A stretch of DNA of 64,000 bases. Origin: Medicago truncatula. Taxonomy: Eukaryota; Streptophyta; Magnoliopsida; Fabales; Fabaceae. Positions 48,321-59,767 of the stretch are shown here, piece after piece. Within the stretch, counting starts at the first letter, position 1. Each line of letters opens with the position of its first letter. Below the pieces are notes generated by a model. That model was not told the DNA's origin, searched no databases, and worked only from the letters and a program-made list of their open reading frames with translations. Where the stretch lies: assembly GCF_003473485.1 (NCBI RefSeq), contig NC_053047.1:1627001-1691000 (forward strand), read 5' to 3'. The position numbers were made by a program, and so were the translations under genes.

Positions 48321-48399
48321 CATCGAGAGTTTAACTCAGTTGACAAGGACAATGCATAAAATATGCAAGGTCTGGGTTCAAATCCCGACAAAAAAAAAC
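48321..48399 (+). mobile_element. tRNA-derived SINE fragment
   Basis: An A-box-like TTTAACTCAGTTGACAAGG and a B-box GGTTCAAATCC (48375-48385) are followed at once by CCGAC and a run of nine A. The same wording is seen in the minus-strand SINE at 45236. Confidence 0.65.
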
Positions 48400-48796
48400 A
48401 ATTGAGTCTTTTATTATTATTAGTATCATTGTTATTAGTTTTGATCCTTCTAGTTTATTCATTTCTTTTAGTTGTCACACTTCAATGTTTCAAGTATAAA
48501 GCACCCATTGATTGCTGAGTTGAACAATGATTTGCTTGTTAGATGGAGACATTTACTCATGTCTTAGAGTTAGTTCTGCAGCTTCTGCTCATGGGTCACT
48601 TTCTTACCTTTCTTTAGCTATTTTTTTTTTTTTTGTATATTCTATTTTTGAAGGATTTTTTTAGTATATTCTATTGCGATTCCTTTTTTTTTACCATTAG
48701 ATTAAAGAGGTCTACCTGCACTTTATTCATCCTTTAGATCTAGAATTCTATTCTACACGGGAATGAAATGATTTTCCTCCCTTATCTCTTCCATGT

Positions 48797-48840
48797 CCCC
48801 CCCCCCCCACCCCCACCACCACCACCACCACCACCACCAA
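48797..48840 (+). repeat. Poly(C) and (CCA)n microsatellite
   Basis: A C run is followed by about ten CAC/CCA units. Confidence 0.95.
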
Positions 48841-48844
48841 ATAA

Positions 48845-49975
48845 AAGCATTTACTTTCATCATTCTGGTTTCACCCATCCATCATCACCATGAACATCAC
48901 ACACATAAAACACCAACAACAACAACTTGTTAAACCCATAACCATTTGTTCAAAACACATCTGTGTTGTTTTCTATTTTCAGTTTGTCTTTCTCCTTACA
49001 AAATCTCTTGTGAATCATTAAAGAAAAGTTGTTAAAGATTAAATGATTCGTTAAAGGTCAAAGATTAAAAGATTTCTTGCGTGTGTGTTTCTTGCAATAA
49101 TCTGAAGCAATAAAGAAAAGCTATTAAAGATTAAAGATTTGTTTTCTATTTTTGAAACATTAATCAAGTCTGCTAATTTGAGCAAAGTCCAAAATCTGGA
49201 AATGGAAGATGAATACACTGTGATGGTGAGTTGCTGGTTGTGGTTGGAGGAGAGAGAATTGTTGGGGAAGATAATGTGAAAAAAATTCAATGTAGGGAGA
49301 ACATGATAAGAGTGTGCTCTTTATTTAATCAAATGGCTAAGATCAACTTTCCCATCATGGGGAACTACTTCCCTTTCCCATACTAAACCTCACCAGGAGT
49401 TGGAGAGTCTAACCTTCTAACTGCCGAGTTCAAATTCACTCGATGATAATTGTAAAACCATCATTGAAGTCATTTGAACCGAATGCTATTATTTTTTCTA
49501 CTATATACGTTTACTACGTGTTTTATTTGTTTTTTTCTTCTTCCGAACTTACCTTTTGTTCAACAGATATAATCTGAACTATAGTTTCAGCTTCTAAAAT
49601 TCGAACACGTCTTATATATAACTCGAAATCAGAAACTTCCATCACTTCAACAATTCATATTTTAATTTTACCAAACTTCTCTCTCATACCCTAAAATTCG
49701 AAAGCCTAATATTATGTGATTCTTGACAATTTTTTTTACTCAAAAGCATCATATTTTAAGCATTTTCAAACATCAAACACAAAATAAGATTACATTCTCT
49801 CGATTTCTCAATGTTTGGGTTGCAATTTTTTTGTTCCTGTCACTGAACCTGTTCGGATTATATTCGCTGAACTAGATTTTTCCTGATTTGGTAAATTTAA
49901 TTTGAACTGCAACAATATCTGTTTTTTTTTATTTTATTTTTGTTAATTGTATGTATATGTGATGTTGCGTGTTTT
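48845..49975. other. Intergenic sequence
   Basis: AT-rich, with no supportable gene. It may include 5' flank carried with the plant-mobile-domain fragment that follows. Confidence 0.35.
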
Positions 49976-49978
49976 AGA

Positions 49979-50690
49979 TATGGACCACTTGGATCGTCTT
50001 AGGAACAATAGACCTTCCATGTCTGTTTCTGCCAGGCGAGAGCAATTGGAGAGGCAGGGGAGGGGAAGGGACCGCCGTTCTGAGTCTGAGCCTAAGGTGT
50101 ACGAGCCTGAGCCCCAGCCCGAGCAATATTATATGGAGGAGGAGGAGGAGTGGAGGTGGAGAACACATATGATGATGAGCAGCCGCATGTGGAGGTGGTG
50201 CCACAACCGCTGGATGACTATCCAAGTGTCCCACATGATGTGTATGTGCTTGAGCATGTGGCCTATCACATGTTCGAGGGAGTAGTAAGATTCTTACAAC
50301 TTTAAATTTTTTGTACTATTTTTATTACGTAAACTTAAGGCTATGTTTAATTTTATATAAGTAAACTAAACTGAATCGTGTCATGATATTAATTTTTTGT
50401 TTTTTAATTTTTGCAGTGGTGTGCCAGCTTAAAGTGTTTGAAGAACGAAAAAAAGCTTCAGGCTATACAAGAGTCAAATTTGGATAGGATGCAAGAGCGA
50501 TGATTCAAAGATGCCATGCAAGTTTGGGGACTTATGTACTCACATAATGCAGCTATCTTGTCCGTGACCACGACTTGCTGTCTTCTTTTCTTGAGAGATG
50601 GCACAAAGAGACGTCTAGCTTCTACCTTTCGATTGGGGAGATGACAGTGACACTTGATTACCAATTGTTATATATTTTTGCATTTTACAA
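49979..50690 (+). pseudogene. Plant-mobile-domain (PMD) pseudogene fragment
   Basis: The first part reads MDHLDRLRNNRPSMSVSARR and an RGRDRR-rich leader followed by an acidic stretch. It loses frame near 50145 in a GGA/GAG run. The part at 50415-50660 has broken frames, including LKVFEERKKASGYTR and FLERWHKETSSFYLSIGEMT, the last being the signature of the plant mobile domain (ERWHPETSTFHLP-GEMT in typical members). PMD proteins are found in MULE-type transposons and in domesticated host genes. Here several frameshifts and an early end leave only a remnant. Confidence 0.6.
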
Positions 50691-50937
50691 ATACAATGTT
50701 CATCATCCTATTAAGGACAAATTTATTTATTTTAAATATTTAAGTAAATGTAGACAATATATTTTATAATAAATATTGAAAATACAATGTTTTAAAACAA
50801 AAATTGAATACTTGTAATACTATAATCATAGGCGTAGATAAATCATGTAATAAAATTGATGAAGACTAAAATATTATTCTTGGAGTCAAGAAAACAAAAA
50901 ACAAGAAAATAATTCTTAATAAATATCGTTAAAAATT

Positions 50938-51075
50938 AAGGTTAAATATGTTCTTGGTCCCTATAAATATACCAACTTTTCATTTTAGTCACTCTAAAAT
51001 TTTCCTTCAACTTTTAGTCCCTATAAAATTTTCAATCACCACTTTTGGTCCCTATTATAAAGTTAATTTTTAGAT
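50938..51075. repeat. 'GGTCCCTATAAAT' dispersed repeat end
   Basis: The start GGTTAAATATGTTCTTGGTC and the repeated TTTAGTC/TTGGTCCCTAT phrases are typical of a DNA-transposon terminal region widespread in legumes. The partner end is not identified. Confidence 0.4.
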
Positions 51076-51138
51076 TTTATATATACATATTTTTCGTTAA
51101 TTATATTTTAGTAAATTCAAAATTATTAAATTTATTAT

Positions 51139-51340
51139 TATTTTTTAAGCAAAGGAGGGAAGCCTAGCAGTGCGCTAGGACAACCCAAAATAAATTACCA
51201 AAGAAAAAGGAGAAAACAAAACAAAGAGGAGGGGCCAAACCAAACCTCCTCAGGGATTTACAAACCTATAATTAGGCATCCCAAGCCTATCTCTGACAAA
51301 AACACCTCTAATACAATTAGGAAGATCCATCCAAATTTTC
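51139..51340 (-). mobile_element. 5'-truncated retroposon (LINE-like tail) with target duplication
   Basis: A perfect 11-bp repeat AAATTTATTAT lies at 51128-51138 and 51341-51351. The insert, read on the minus strand, ends in an A-rich tail (plus-strand TTATTTTTTAAGC). The body contains TTGGGTTGTCCTAGCGCAC, wording seen in LINE 3' regions. This is target-primed insertion of a truncated copy. Confidence 0.6.
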
Positions 51341-52017
51341 AAATTTATTATATATATGTATTTAATATCTAACTTATAATAATTGATTATATGTTTTTAA
51401 GTAATAAATAAGTTCCTTAAAAAAAGTGTTGAATAAGTTTTTTCTGCAAACAAAAATGTCAAATAAGTTTTACGCCCCTAAAAATAAAGACAGTTTTGAT
51501 ATTAGTCCTTAAAAATAAAAACAGAAGGTTTTTGTCCTCCCAAAATTTATTGTTTCATTTTTTTGACGCAATTGGTTGGTTTATGTTCATATTAATTTAA
51601 ATGTTACGACCATTTTATGTTCAATTTGTGTTTAAGTTATATCCATGTGTTATGCTCAACTCTCATATGTCAAATTGTGGTCATGGTGATGTTACCTCTG
51701 GCGACATAGTTTGGAAAGTTGTTCCTTTTAATTATGACTAGGGAAAAGCTTTCATTCATTTTATTGTTTTGTATTTTAAACGGCATTTTGAGACAAGAAA
51801 TGGATTAATTGCAACATAAATCATTATCATACAACTAGTTCACCATTCTCTTGTTATGTGACTTAAAACAAAATGAATTGCAATGATCATTGTGAGTAAG
51901 AAAGATTATCCTAAATATATATAATTTAATATTATACAAATGTGTAATCAAGATACCAATGTCACGTTGATCTCTTCCCTTAGTGCATATGTGTGCAAAC
52001 TTTAATTTGTATTTATA

Positions 52018-52110
52018 TTTTTTTTTTTAAGCAAAAAGGGGTGCAAATGAATTGAAACACCCTAAGTAAATTGGGGGACATAAAAATCTAACCAAGTGGT
52101 AAAAAAACAG
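52018..52110 (-). mobile_element. Possible second LINE-like tail
   Basis: The plus-strand T run and TTTAAGCAAAAAGGGGTGCA resemble the 3' end of the insert at 51139. No target duplication was found. Confidence 0.3.
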
Positions 52111-52587
52111 TCCCAAACGGATAAAATAAAACAATAGAAAGCTCAGATCCAAGTCTATAACAAACATCCACACACCGCATGCACAATCTAGCAATTTGAT
52201 TACGGATTCGAAACTAAATTACAAAAAAAAGACGATGAGTAAACTGAATTGCAACAAACACTGATTTTGAGAACGGTCCAACAACAATAAGTCGACCCAA
52301 CAACAATAAGTCTTAAACTACCATTTATGGTCCAACAATCCAAGTCTAATTAGGAGCAACATAAAAGTTGTGTTAAGACAACCCTCAACCCAAAAGTCGT
52401 GCTTACGAATCTCCGGTTCAAGACAACAAAACAAGCAACCAGCCACAACAGAAGGACGCGTAAGGGTAGACGTACCACGATGAGCCAAAAGCAAGATCTC
52501 ACAACCTCGACTGTGAAACCAACCAATCAATTCGGAATCCGGATCCTTGTTAAAGCTCACGTTGGACCCACCTTTCGAAACCCATAA

Positions 52588-52666
52588 GACCATCTACAAT
52601 GGGGGGTTCTTTCCATATTTAACACCAACCTAAACAAGCACCCCCACTGCTGCATTGTGGATGGTC
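52588..52666. mobile_element. Small Tourist-like MITE
   Basis: Inverted termini GACCATCTACAATGG and its near complement CATTGTGGATGGTC are flanked by TAA on both sides (52585-52587, 52667-52669). The TWA target and the size of 79 bp fit a PIF/Harbinger-type MITE. Confidence 0.65.
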
Positions 52667-53442
52667 TAACTCATAACCATCGACAGAGCCTGGTGCAGCG
52701 GCGGTAACACAACCATCCACCAAACTTTTGAAAAACCTAACCAGAAGACAAAACAGACCGCAACTGAGATAGTAAAACCACCTGCATATATGGAGTTTCG
52801 ACGACCATATTTTATTAAGTTTATAGAAGATCATAATTTCAAATGCTTATTTAAATTACATATAACTCAATTATAACCGAGTTGGTTCATGTTAGCTCTT
52901 GCCTCTAATTTAATATGTTTGCAATGTATTTGAGGCTGGTAATTAAAAATTGATTTGTGAATAAATTATACAAATTTATTTATAGTTATATACTTTTGCA
53001 TTTAAGTATTTATTAATATATTTATTTGAAATTTTCTTCAAAACAGGCCCTTTAAATATTATGTATAAATTTAAACTAGGTATTTGTAACAACTTGAATC
53101 CGTAAGACCCTTCCAACTGTATTAAAGTACCTCCTTTGCAACCCGTTATGAAGCGTCGCAAAAACACTATTGGGAGTGGTTAGCAACCGTCACAAAATTT
53201 TGTATCGACGCTAATTTTCTCCAACCGTTGGAAAATTGTTGCAAATGACCATCTGTGACACTTAAAACCGTCGCAATCCATCATTTATCAATCGCAAAAT
53301 GCTTTTTTTATTGGCAAATGAAAAGAAAAGGCCATTTTTTTTCTTAATAATTTATAATTTATAGTCAAATGAATTTAAATAAAACATAGATATTGATTAT
53401 TTTTAAAATCTACCTAATATAGTTTAAATTACTTTTAGTTTT

Positions 53443-53502
53443 TTTTTTTTGAAATATATTAAACAAAAACTAGTGAGCTATTACAGCACAAGATGTGCCG
53501 GA
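53443..53502 (-). mobile_element. Very short retroposed insert with 17-bp target duplication
   Basis: AAATTACTTTTAGTTTT occurs perfectly at 53426-53442 and 53503-53519. Between them are about 60 bp starting with a T run and including GAGCTATTACAGCACAAGAT. Read on the minus strand it ends in poly(A). It is a strongly 5'-truncated LINE-type insertion. Confidence 0.7.
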
Positions 53503-53879
53503 AAATTACTTTTAGTTTTCTAATAACAATGATATTAAAAGTGTAACTTTTAGCTACCTTGTTGCAACTTCAAAATACGACAATGTGAGAACCATGTTGA
53601 TATTCGACCAATATAGTTCTCAAAGACCGATTGAGTTAGACCCTCCTCGGTGAGATTCCTATAACTCAGTCAGGTTACTAATAGTTACCTTCTGGCTCAC
53701 TGTTTCTTGTACTTTACTTTTTACTTATAGTTAACTTTCTCTTTGGTAGATTTTTGGTACTACATAGAAAGTGACGAAAATCTTTGCTAATTTAAAGGGC
53801 TGTCTTATAAATATTCAAACTGATGAATGAAGCTTCACGTTTAGAAATTTTTTAGTTTTTGCATCATTGAGTGTTGAGA

Positions 53880-54347
53880 ATGGCATCTATTATAGCTATA
53901 GTACTAATATTTGTGGGGCTAGTGTTTTATGTCCTATTGCGTATGTGTCTTCCTTATGGGATTTACAGGATTATGAGAGTTGATAGGGGAAGAAGAAGCC
54001 TTTCCAAAGTTGATTTAGAGAAGCTTCCATGTTATGATTATGTTGCAAAAGAAAATGGAAGTAACCCTTTAGATTGTGCAATTTGTTTGGAGAATTTCAC
54101 TATTGGGGATAAGTGTAGATTGTTGCCTATTTGTGAGCACAATTTTCATGCTCAATGTGTGGATCAATGGCTTTTGAGGAATTCCATTTGTCCAATTTGT
54201 AGATCTATGGTTGGTTCTCATAGTGGAGACAAAGTTGTTATAGGTAACAATGGAAGAGAAAGCATAGAAAGTGGCTCATCTAGAAATGTTGTTATAGAAT
54301 TAAGAGAAAATATTCCAACATTAGAAGTAGAATCACAAGAGCACTAA
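53880..54347 (+). CDS. ATL-type RING-H2 protein, copy 3 (full length)
   Basis: A single exon of 155 residues, the most complete of the three copies. Membrane helix at ~3-20 (SIIAIVLIFVGLVFYVLL), then a basic RVDRGRR stretch, the pre-RING motif VDLEKLPCYDYV (44-55), and RING-H2 ligands C66, C69, C85, H87, H90, C93, C104, C107 with the W of VDQW (97). Spacing C-x2-C-x15-C-x1-H-x2-H-x2-C-x10-C-x2-C fits ATL proteins. The C-terminal tail is polar and ends EVESQEH. It is expected to be a membrane-anchored E3 ubiquitin ligase. The start is the ATG at 53880, since the upstream in-frame GTG is not a normal plant start. Confidence 0.85.
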   Translation: MASIIAIVLIFVGLVFYVLLRMCLPYGIYRIMRVDRGRRSLSKVDLEKLPCYDYVAKENGSNPLDCAICLENFTIGDKCRLLPICEHNFHAQCVDQWLLRNSICPICRSMVGSHSGDKVVIGNNGRESIESGSSRNVVIELRENIPTLEVESQEH

Positions 54348-54829
54348 ATAGGTACAATTGAAGATCGGTTTGAAGTAGAATCACAAGATCCATTAACAGG
54401 TACACTATATCCTTTGGAGATTACTAATAAATTTAATGTGTCCATTTTGCATGTTGATCTTCCTATAATATCATTGTAATTTTTTTTAGGAAGTTATTTG
54501 GTATATTAATATGTCAAACTTCAACTTTTCATATTTCAAGTTAAATTAGAGTATTAATAAAGGGTATGTTTAGAGGGGAAAAAATGATAAATGCATCTAG
54601 TAAATTGCATATAAATGTTCTTTCCCATTTTTAATACAATTTTATTTTATAGTTTGTGTCTTTTTTTTTTTGAAGAAATTTTATAGTTTGTGTCTATTAT
54701 ATCTCGTTTAGCATAAAAAAAAATAGTATATCTCGTTTATGAACTCCATCAAGTTTTTTTAATACAGCTTCGACACTCTGTAATTAGTTAGAGACATATA
54801 TAGAGTTTGTAGCATAACATAGCACCTCA

Positions 54830-54965
54830 ATTAAGATACTTGAATGATGAACAATGATTGTCCATAACATAGCACCTCAATTATTGCTTAGTTGGTTCTC
54901 AGCTTTTGCTAAAGGGTCACTTTCTTACCTTTCTTTATCAAAATTTATTTTCTGAAACAATACTC
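54830..54965. repeat. Duplicated downstream segment of the RING cluster
   Basis: The phrase GGGTCACTTTCTTACCTTTC, with TCAGCTTTTGCT/GCAGCTTCTGCT just before it, is found here and at 48580-48615, downstream of copy 2. The duplicated unit therefore extends well past the coding region. Confidence 0.6.
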
Positions 54966-55032
54966 TTTTTTTTTTGAAACGATGAATCCACTCCACACAA
55001 ATTTAACCATTAACATATTTGGACAAATCATC

Positions 55033-55410
55033 AAGAAACTTTTTTTTAACAATAGCAAGAAACATAAAATAAGGTCAAAATTTAGCAAACATGAAAAGGA
55101 AAAAAAAAAAAAAGATCCAAACCTCTAAATTGTCATAATTGTAGATAGAAGAAAAAACGGATATCTAGTCATATAGAAATAGACAATTTTTAATGTTTTT
55201 GTACGTATTTTTAGTGTGCACAAAAACATTTAAAAATACATACAAAAACATTGAGAATTGTCTGTTTTTATATGACTAGATATCCGTTTTTTCTTCTATC
55301 TACAATTATGATAATTAACAAGTTTGGATCTGTTTTTATTTTTATTTTTTAATGTTTGCTAAATTTTGACCTTATTCTATGTTTCTTGGTATTGTCAAAA
55401 AAAGTTTCTT
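55033..55410. repeat. Near-perfect ~378-bp palindrome (foldback)
   Basis: The left arm (55033-~55204) is the reverse complement of the right arm (~55226-55410), with about a 20-base loop, TAGTGTGCACAAAAACATTT. Matching words include GTAGATAGAAGAAAAAACGG with its complement near 55290, and GGTCAAAATTTAGCAAACAT with its complement near 55362. Mismatches cluster in an A-rich part (~55094-55115). No coding sequence. It may be a foldback MITE or a young inverted duplication, and a transcript would form a long hairpin. Confidence 0.88.
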
Positions 55411-55848
55411 TGTGGTAAGAAATGAGTAAGGGATTATGTGAATGAATGGACTGTTGGCCCATGAAGGAATCAAACAATAAAATTACGATTATTACTTTTC
55501 CCACCCTCTTAAGTTCTCACGCGCCCTATATAATTACAAAAAAGCCCTTCGGATTATATATTATAGATAAATAATTTCCCATAAATTTCAGGATTATATA
55601 ATTCAGAAAACTTTTTACCAGTTGTACACACTTTTCTTACACTTGCTTTATATTATATTATTTAGATGCTAAATTCATAAAATAAATACAAATAAAACAT
55701 ACAAATATACGAACAAAAATGGTACAGATTACATAATCTTTGAAAACCTTTGAAAACGTGATTCTTGTGGTGTAGACCACCGTCCAAAATATCCGAATAT
55801 TTACGACATATTACAAAAAAAGGGCCTTTAGGCCTTTACAACAGGAAA

Positions 55849-56531
55849 TCAAGCTCGAAGAAGCGGAAGTGCCCCAGAAACCAAATAAGTTCGGTGTCGA
55901 GATGGCAAGTGAGAATTGCGGATCATATCATAATCCTCATCTGCACCTGGAGATGGCAAGTGAGAATTGCGGATCCTATTGCTCATCGCACAAGCCCCGT
56001 CGGAAAGACAAGTGAACTTGTACTCATAACTAGGGGGCATAAAACGTAGTTCGAGTAGACCCCAATCGAAGAGAAGATCGTCGGCACTGAGCAAGATGTT
56101 GTCGAGTGAAAAGGTCATGACAGAGGGAAAAAAAACCTATCTCTGACGAAACCTTCGCTTGCCAGCACTTTCAACATGATCAAGAAGTGCTTGGCTTCAT
56201 CTGACCCTGCACGTTGGGCGCTGCTAAGAACAAATTGAATCCTTGGCAGGCCAGGGTGAGGTTGTTGAAGCATTTGAGCTGCTCTGACAACGCAATATAG
56301 TGCATGGCCACTGAGAGTAAGTTGCTGCATGAACTTCCTTTGTCCCGCATTAGACGAAGTGAGGAGAAGAAGGCGCATGCAATCTTCCCACACCGCTCTG
56401 AGCACCACATGGTTTTCGGAAAGTCTCCGATGGAGTTTCGCGGATGCCCGAAAGGTTAACAACTCTCTAGTGCTCGAAGCGGCGATCTTCTTGGCAATGA
56501 CGAGTTGAAGTTATGGCGGAAGCATTTCCAT
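55849..56531 (-). pseudogene. F-box-like protein pseudogene
   Basis: From an ATG at 56531 the minus strand reads MEMLPP, then a stop where a Glu codon would be expected, then LQLVIAKKIAASSTRELLTF and RASAKLHRRLSENHVVLRAV. This is the shape of a plant F-box-like domain (LPxELxLxIxxxVA..S...L..fRas.k.f..L..). The frame stays open to 56115 with LSGHALYCVVRAAQMLQQPH and HFLIMLKVLASEGFV. After a frameshift, 56118-55849 continues with FTCLSDGACAM and two copies of RNSHLPS. One stop, one frameshift and an internal duplication make it a pseudogene. Family naming is by pattern only. Confidence 0.55.
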
Positions 56532-57384
56532 GGTGTGAAGTAGTTTATTGTTGCCTTGTGGGAGAAGGGAAGATGCAAAGGAAAGAAAGTCAGGATTTGG
56601 TGGAGAGCAAGAAGGTAACAAGACATTTTATAATGGTAAATGTGACTTGAGATCTTGGAGAGAAGCAACTATCATGGAAAGAAACAAATAAGCATAAATG
56701 CCTTGAGATAGTGGATAATTAATTGCATTGGGAGACATAAAATCTTGTGAAGAAAGATGCAATGATGATGAAAATTGGAACTTGAAATATGGATGAAGAT
56801 GGAAAGTTCAAATAGGGCGTCCTAGGATCATAAATAAGTATGTTGATCTTCCAAACAAGATGTCTAGATTTTATAATCTGAATAGTTTTTGTCATTTCCG
56901 GATTATATAATCTGGACACCCTCAGTTATTTTTTGACAGTGCGTTTCACCAAAGGTTTGGCCGGTTAGTGGAGTTTTAATGCGTTTTTTGGACGGTTTTG
57001 AATGACAAACACGTTTTCATTGTATGTACTTATGACCTAGGACTTATATAACGGTTAACAGAGACCTTTGACATAAAAAAAAAAAAAACACCAAAAAATC
57101 TCATATCGAATGTGTCCGGATTGTGTTTTCCGGAAATCTTTAACAATCTGGTTCAGATTACATAATCCAAACCAGGGGTGATTTTGGTTTTTTTTTCTTT
57201 TCAGGGTGCGCGAGAAACAAGCAAGGTGGAAAAAGTAATAGTCTAAAATTAAAATAGAACATTTAGGTTATTGTTATATTATAAAATAAAACCATAGTGA
57301 CCTGAAGGATTAAAAAAAGAGGTAAGATCTTTTCCATTTTTTTAATATAAATGGAGGATTCCATTTAGAGAGATCTCACTACTA

Positions 57385-57664
57385 CTCCATCCGTCCCAAA
57401 TTGTATGTCACTCTAGAAAAAATATTTGTCCCAAATTGTATGTCGTTTTACAATACCAATGAAAAATTAATGTTATTTTCCTATTATATCCTTAACTATT
57501 TATTACTCTCCCTTCTTTCAATTCATTCATTTATCTTTCCCATATCATTTATTGAGGACAATTTTGTAAAACAACTCATAATATCTCTTTCCCACACAAT
57601 ATTAATTACATTTCTTAATATGTGTGAAATGCCAAAAACGTCATGCAATTTGGAACGGAGGGAG
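57385..57664. mobile_element. Stowaway MITE 4
   Basis: Termini CTCCATCCGTCCCAAATT and AATTTGGAACGGAGGGAG with TA at 57383-57384 and 57665-57666. It carries a chance ORF without coding character. Confidence 0.85.
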
Positions 57665-57669
57665 TATTA

Positions 57670-58340
57670 ATTATTTTATATTTTTTTAACTTTTTTGTGC
57701 ATATCTCTCTTCAAATAAAATAAATGAAAAAGATTATAAATGGAGACAATCCTAACCCAAAAAAGGGACACATAGAGAGACATAAGTAAACGTGTAAGTC
57801 AATTTATCGATGGTAAATAGAAAGTAAAATTATTAGCTTTCAGTGTCAATCAGCTGTCCAACAAAGGAGGATGAGGAGTCAAAGGAGCGGGAGACTCTCG
57901 CTTGTGGACTTGTATAGGTTGTGGAATAGTCAAAATATGTTACAGGGTGAGAGTTCAATTACATTAGGGTGAAATAAGTGAGATGGACGAGATAACCCGT
58001 ATTTTTCACAAGTTCATTTGAGGCTTGCATGCAAATGGTTGTAGCACTTTGAGAGATAATTAAATTAATGTAAAAATTTAGAAGTGTGAGATTAAAAGAT
58101 GAATAAAAAACTTTATTTTGGTCTTGATTGATTTAATTTATGTTCAATGTGTGGTAATTGATATCTTTCATAAATTTGATATTGTAGTACTCACGTTTCA
58201 TTTACTACAATTATTTGATTTGTTGAATTCTTTTGTTTTTTTTTTGGCAGATTTGATTTGTTGAATTACTTGATGATCAATATGACTTACATGATATGAC
58301 TTATATGTGACGTAGTGATATAATTCTGACTTATTATGTA
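57670..58340. other. Intergenic sequence
   Basis: No gene or bounded repeat recognised between two Stowaway elements. Confidence 0.4.
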
Positions 58341-58345
58341 ATGTA

Positions 58346-58639
58346 CTCCCTCCGTCCCTAATTATAAGATCCTTTTGCTAAAATTACGGGAATTAAGAAA
58401 ATGGATATTTGTATTAAAGTTGTTTGTAATCACTGTTGTTTTTACAATATTATCCTTAAGAGAGAGAGTTAGTTTATGTTTTCCATATGCTATTTATTTC
58501 TGATTGAAGAAAAATATGTATAATAAATAGGGGCATGTATGTAAAGAAATAATTAATGTAGTTGGAAATAACAAAGAGGTCTTATAAAAAGGGACAAAAA
58601 AAATTCTCAAAAGGATCTTATAATTAGGGATAGAGGGAG
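58346..58639. mobile_element. Stowaway MITE 5
   Basis: Termini CTCCCTCCGTCCCTAATTAT and TAATTAGGGATAGAGGGAG with TA at 58344-58345 and 58640-58641. It is close in sequence and length to the copy at 8401-8693 (shared GGGGCATGTATGTAAAGAAA), so both come from one subfamily. Confidence 0.9.
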
Positions 58640-58769
58640 TAATAAATTGACATGAGAATAAATGATAATGAACGATCTTATGAATTTGAGACAATTAATT
58701 ATTGGTGTTATCTCTTAGACGATGAAGTAGTGATAGTTCAAATCGCACTCCTAACGAGTATCATAGGCC

Positions 58770-59448
58770 CAGCGACGAAGCTAGAATTTTTTTTATGCAG
58801 GGGCCAAATTTAAAGGAAGAATAAAATATTTTTAAAACAAATATATTAAATTTAAGGATAAAAATAATTTTAGTCCCATAGATTATAATTTTTTAGGTTT
58901 AGTCCTTACAAAAAATTTATTCAATTTTTGTCTCAATTTTTAAAAAAATTACTAAAAAAGTGTTTTTAGTCTTGTATTTAATCTCTAACAAAAAATTAAG
59001 GACAAAAATCAAACAAAATCTTATAAACACAACTCAAAAATCGTAAGTGTTCTAAAGACTAAAAACAAATTTAATTCGAAAATTAATGACAATAACTTTT
59101 ACTTATATGAAATGTAAATTAAAGCATCAACAAAGGATAAAAATTGACGATAGCTATTTAAAAAAGTTGTGTAAAATGCATTTCAAGAAACCAATTTTAT
59201 CCATAATTGACCGTTTACTAAATAGATTAATAATGTCTTTTCCAATGTAAAACAAATTGGTTATTTGCAAGAAACTCAATGTCCATTTAATTTGTTTATG
59301 TTAATTTTCGACAACTGAATTTGTTTGGGGTAGCTCAATGTTTATTATATGGGGTAGCCGAATATTAATTTACACCAACTCATTAAAGATTAATATATTT
59401 TTTGGGGTAGCCAAGGCTACCCCTTGTCAATGAAGGGCTGCGCCCCTG
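58770..59448. mobile_element. hAT-like non-autonomous element
   Basis: Flanked by a perfect 8-bp duplication CATAGGCC (58762-58769 and 59449-59456). The left end is CAGCGACGAAGCTAG and the right end in reverse is CAGGGGCGCAGCCC. The interior is AT-rich and non-coding. Confidence 0.8.
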
Positions 59449-59490
59449 CATAGGCCTAATAAGAGGAGACAATAGATGTAGTCTTGAAGT

Positions 59491-59767
59491 CGGTGGCAGA
59501 GCCAGGAATTTTATAGAGTCTGGGCATAAAATTTATCGCAAAACGTTACTTCCTTCCTGCGAATAATTTCACATTTCCTACGGATATATCTTTTATGCGG
59601 AACCTAAATCCTTGGCAAAATCTGCAGGAAATGTGTTTCCTGAGGAATTTACACAAAAATCCACAGGAAAAGCTAAAATTTATAGTAATGGTTGGGTTTG
59701 CTACAAAGAAAGTTGGAGCCGAACCTGGGCACTAGCCCAGACTAGCTGGGGGGTGGCTCCGCCCCTG
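59491..59767. mobile_element. hAT-like MITE
   Basis: Flanked by a perfect 8-bp duplication CTTGAAGT (59483-59490 and 59768-59775). The ends are CGGTGGCAGAGCCAGG and, in reverse, CAGGGGCGGAGCCACC. Length is 277 bp. It lies only about 40 bp from the previous element but has its own target duplication, so it is a separate insertion. Confidence 0.85.

Noticed and set aside
48321..48399. Possible tRNA gene
   Set aside because: A- and B-box-like words are present but acceptor-stem pairing is absent and poly(A) follows. It is SINE-derived.
52318..52834. Two minus-strand frames of 91 and 71 codons
   Set aside because: One runs across the Tourist-like MITE boundary and neither shows a domain or splice context.
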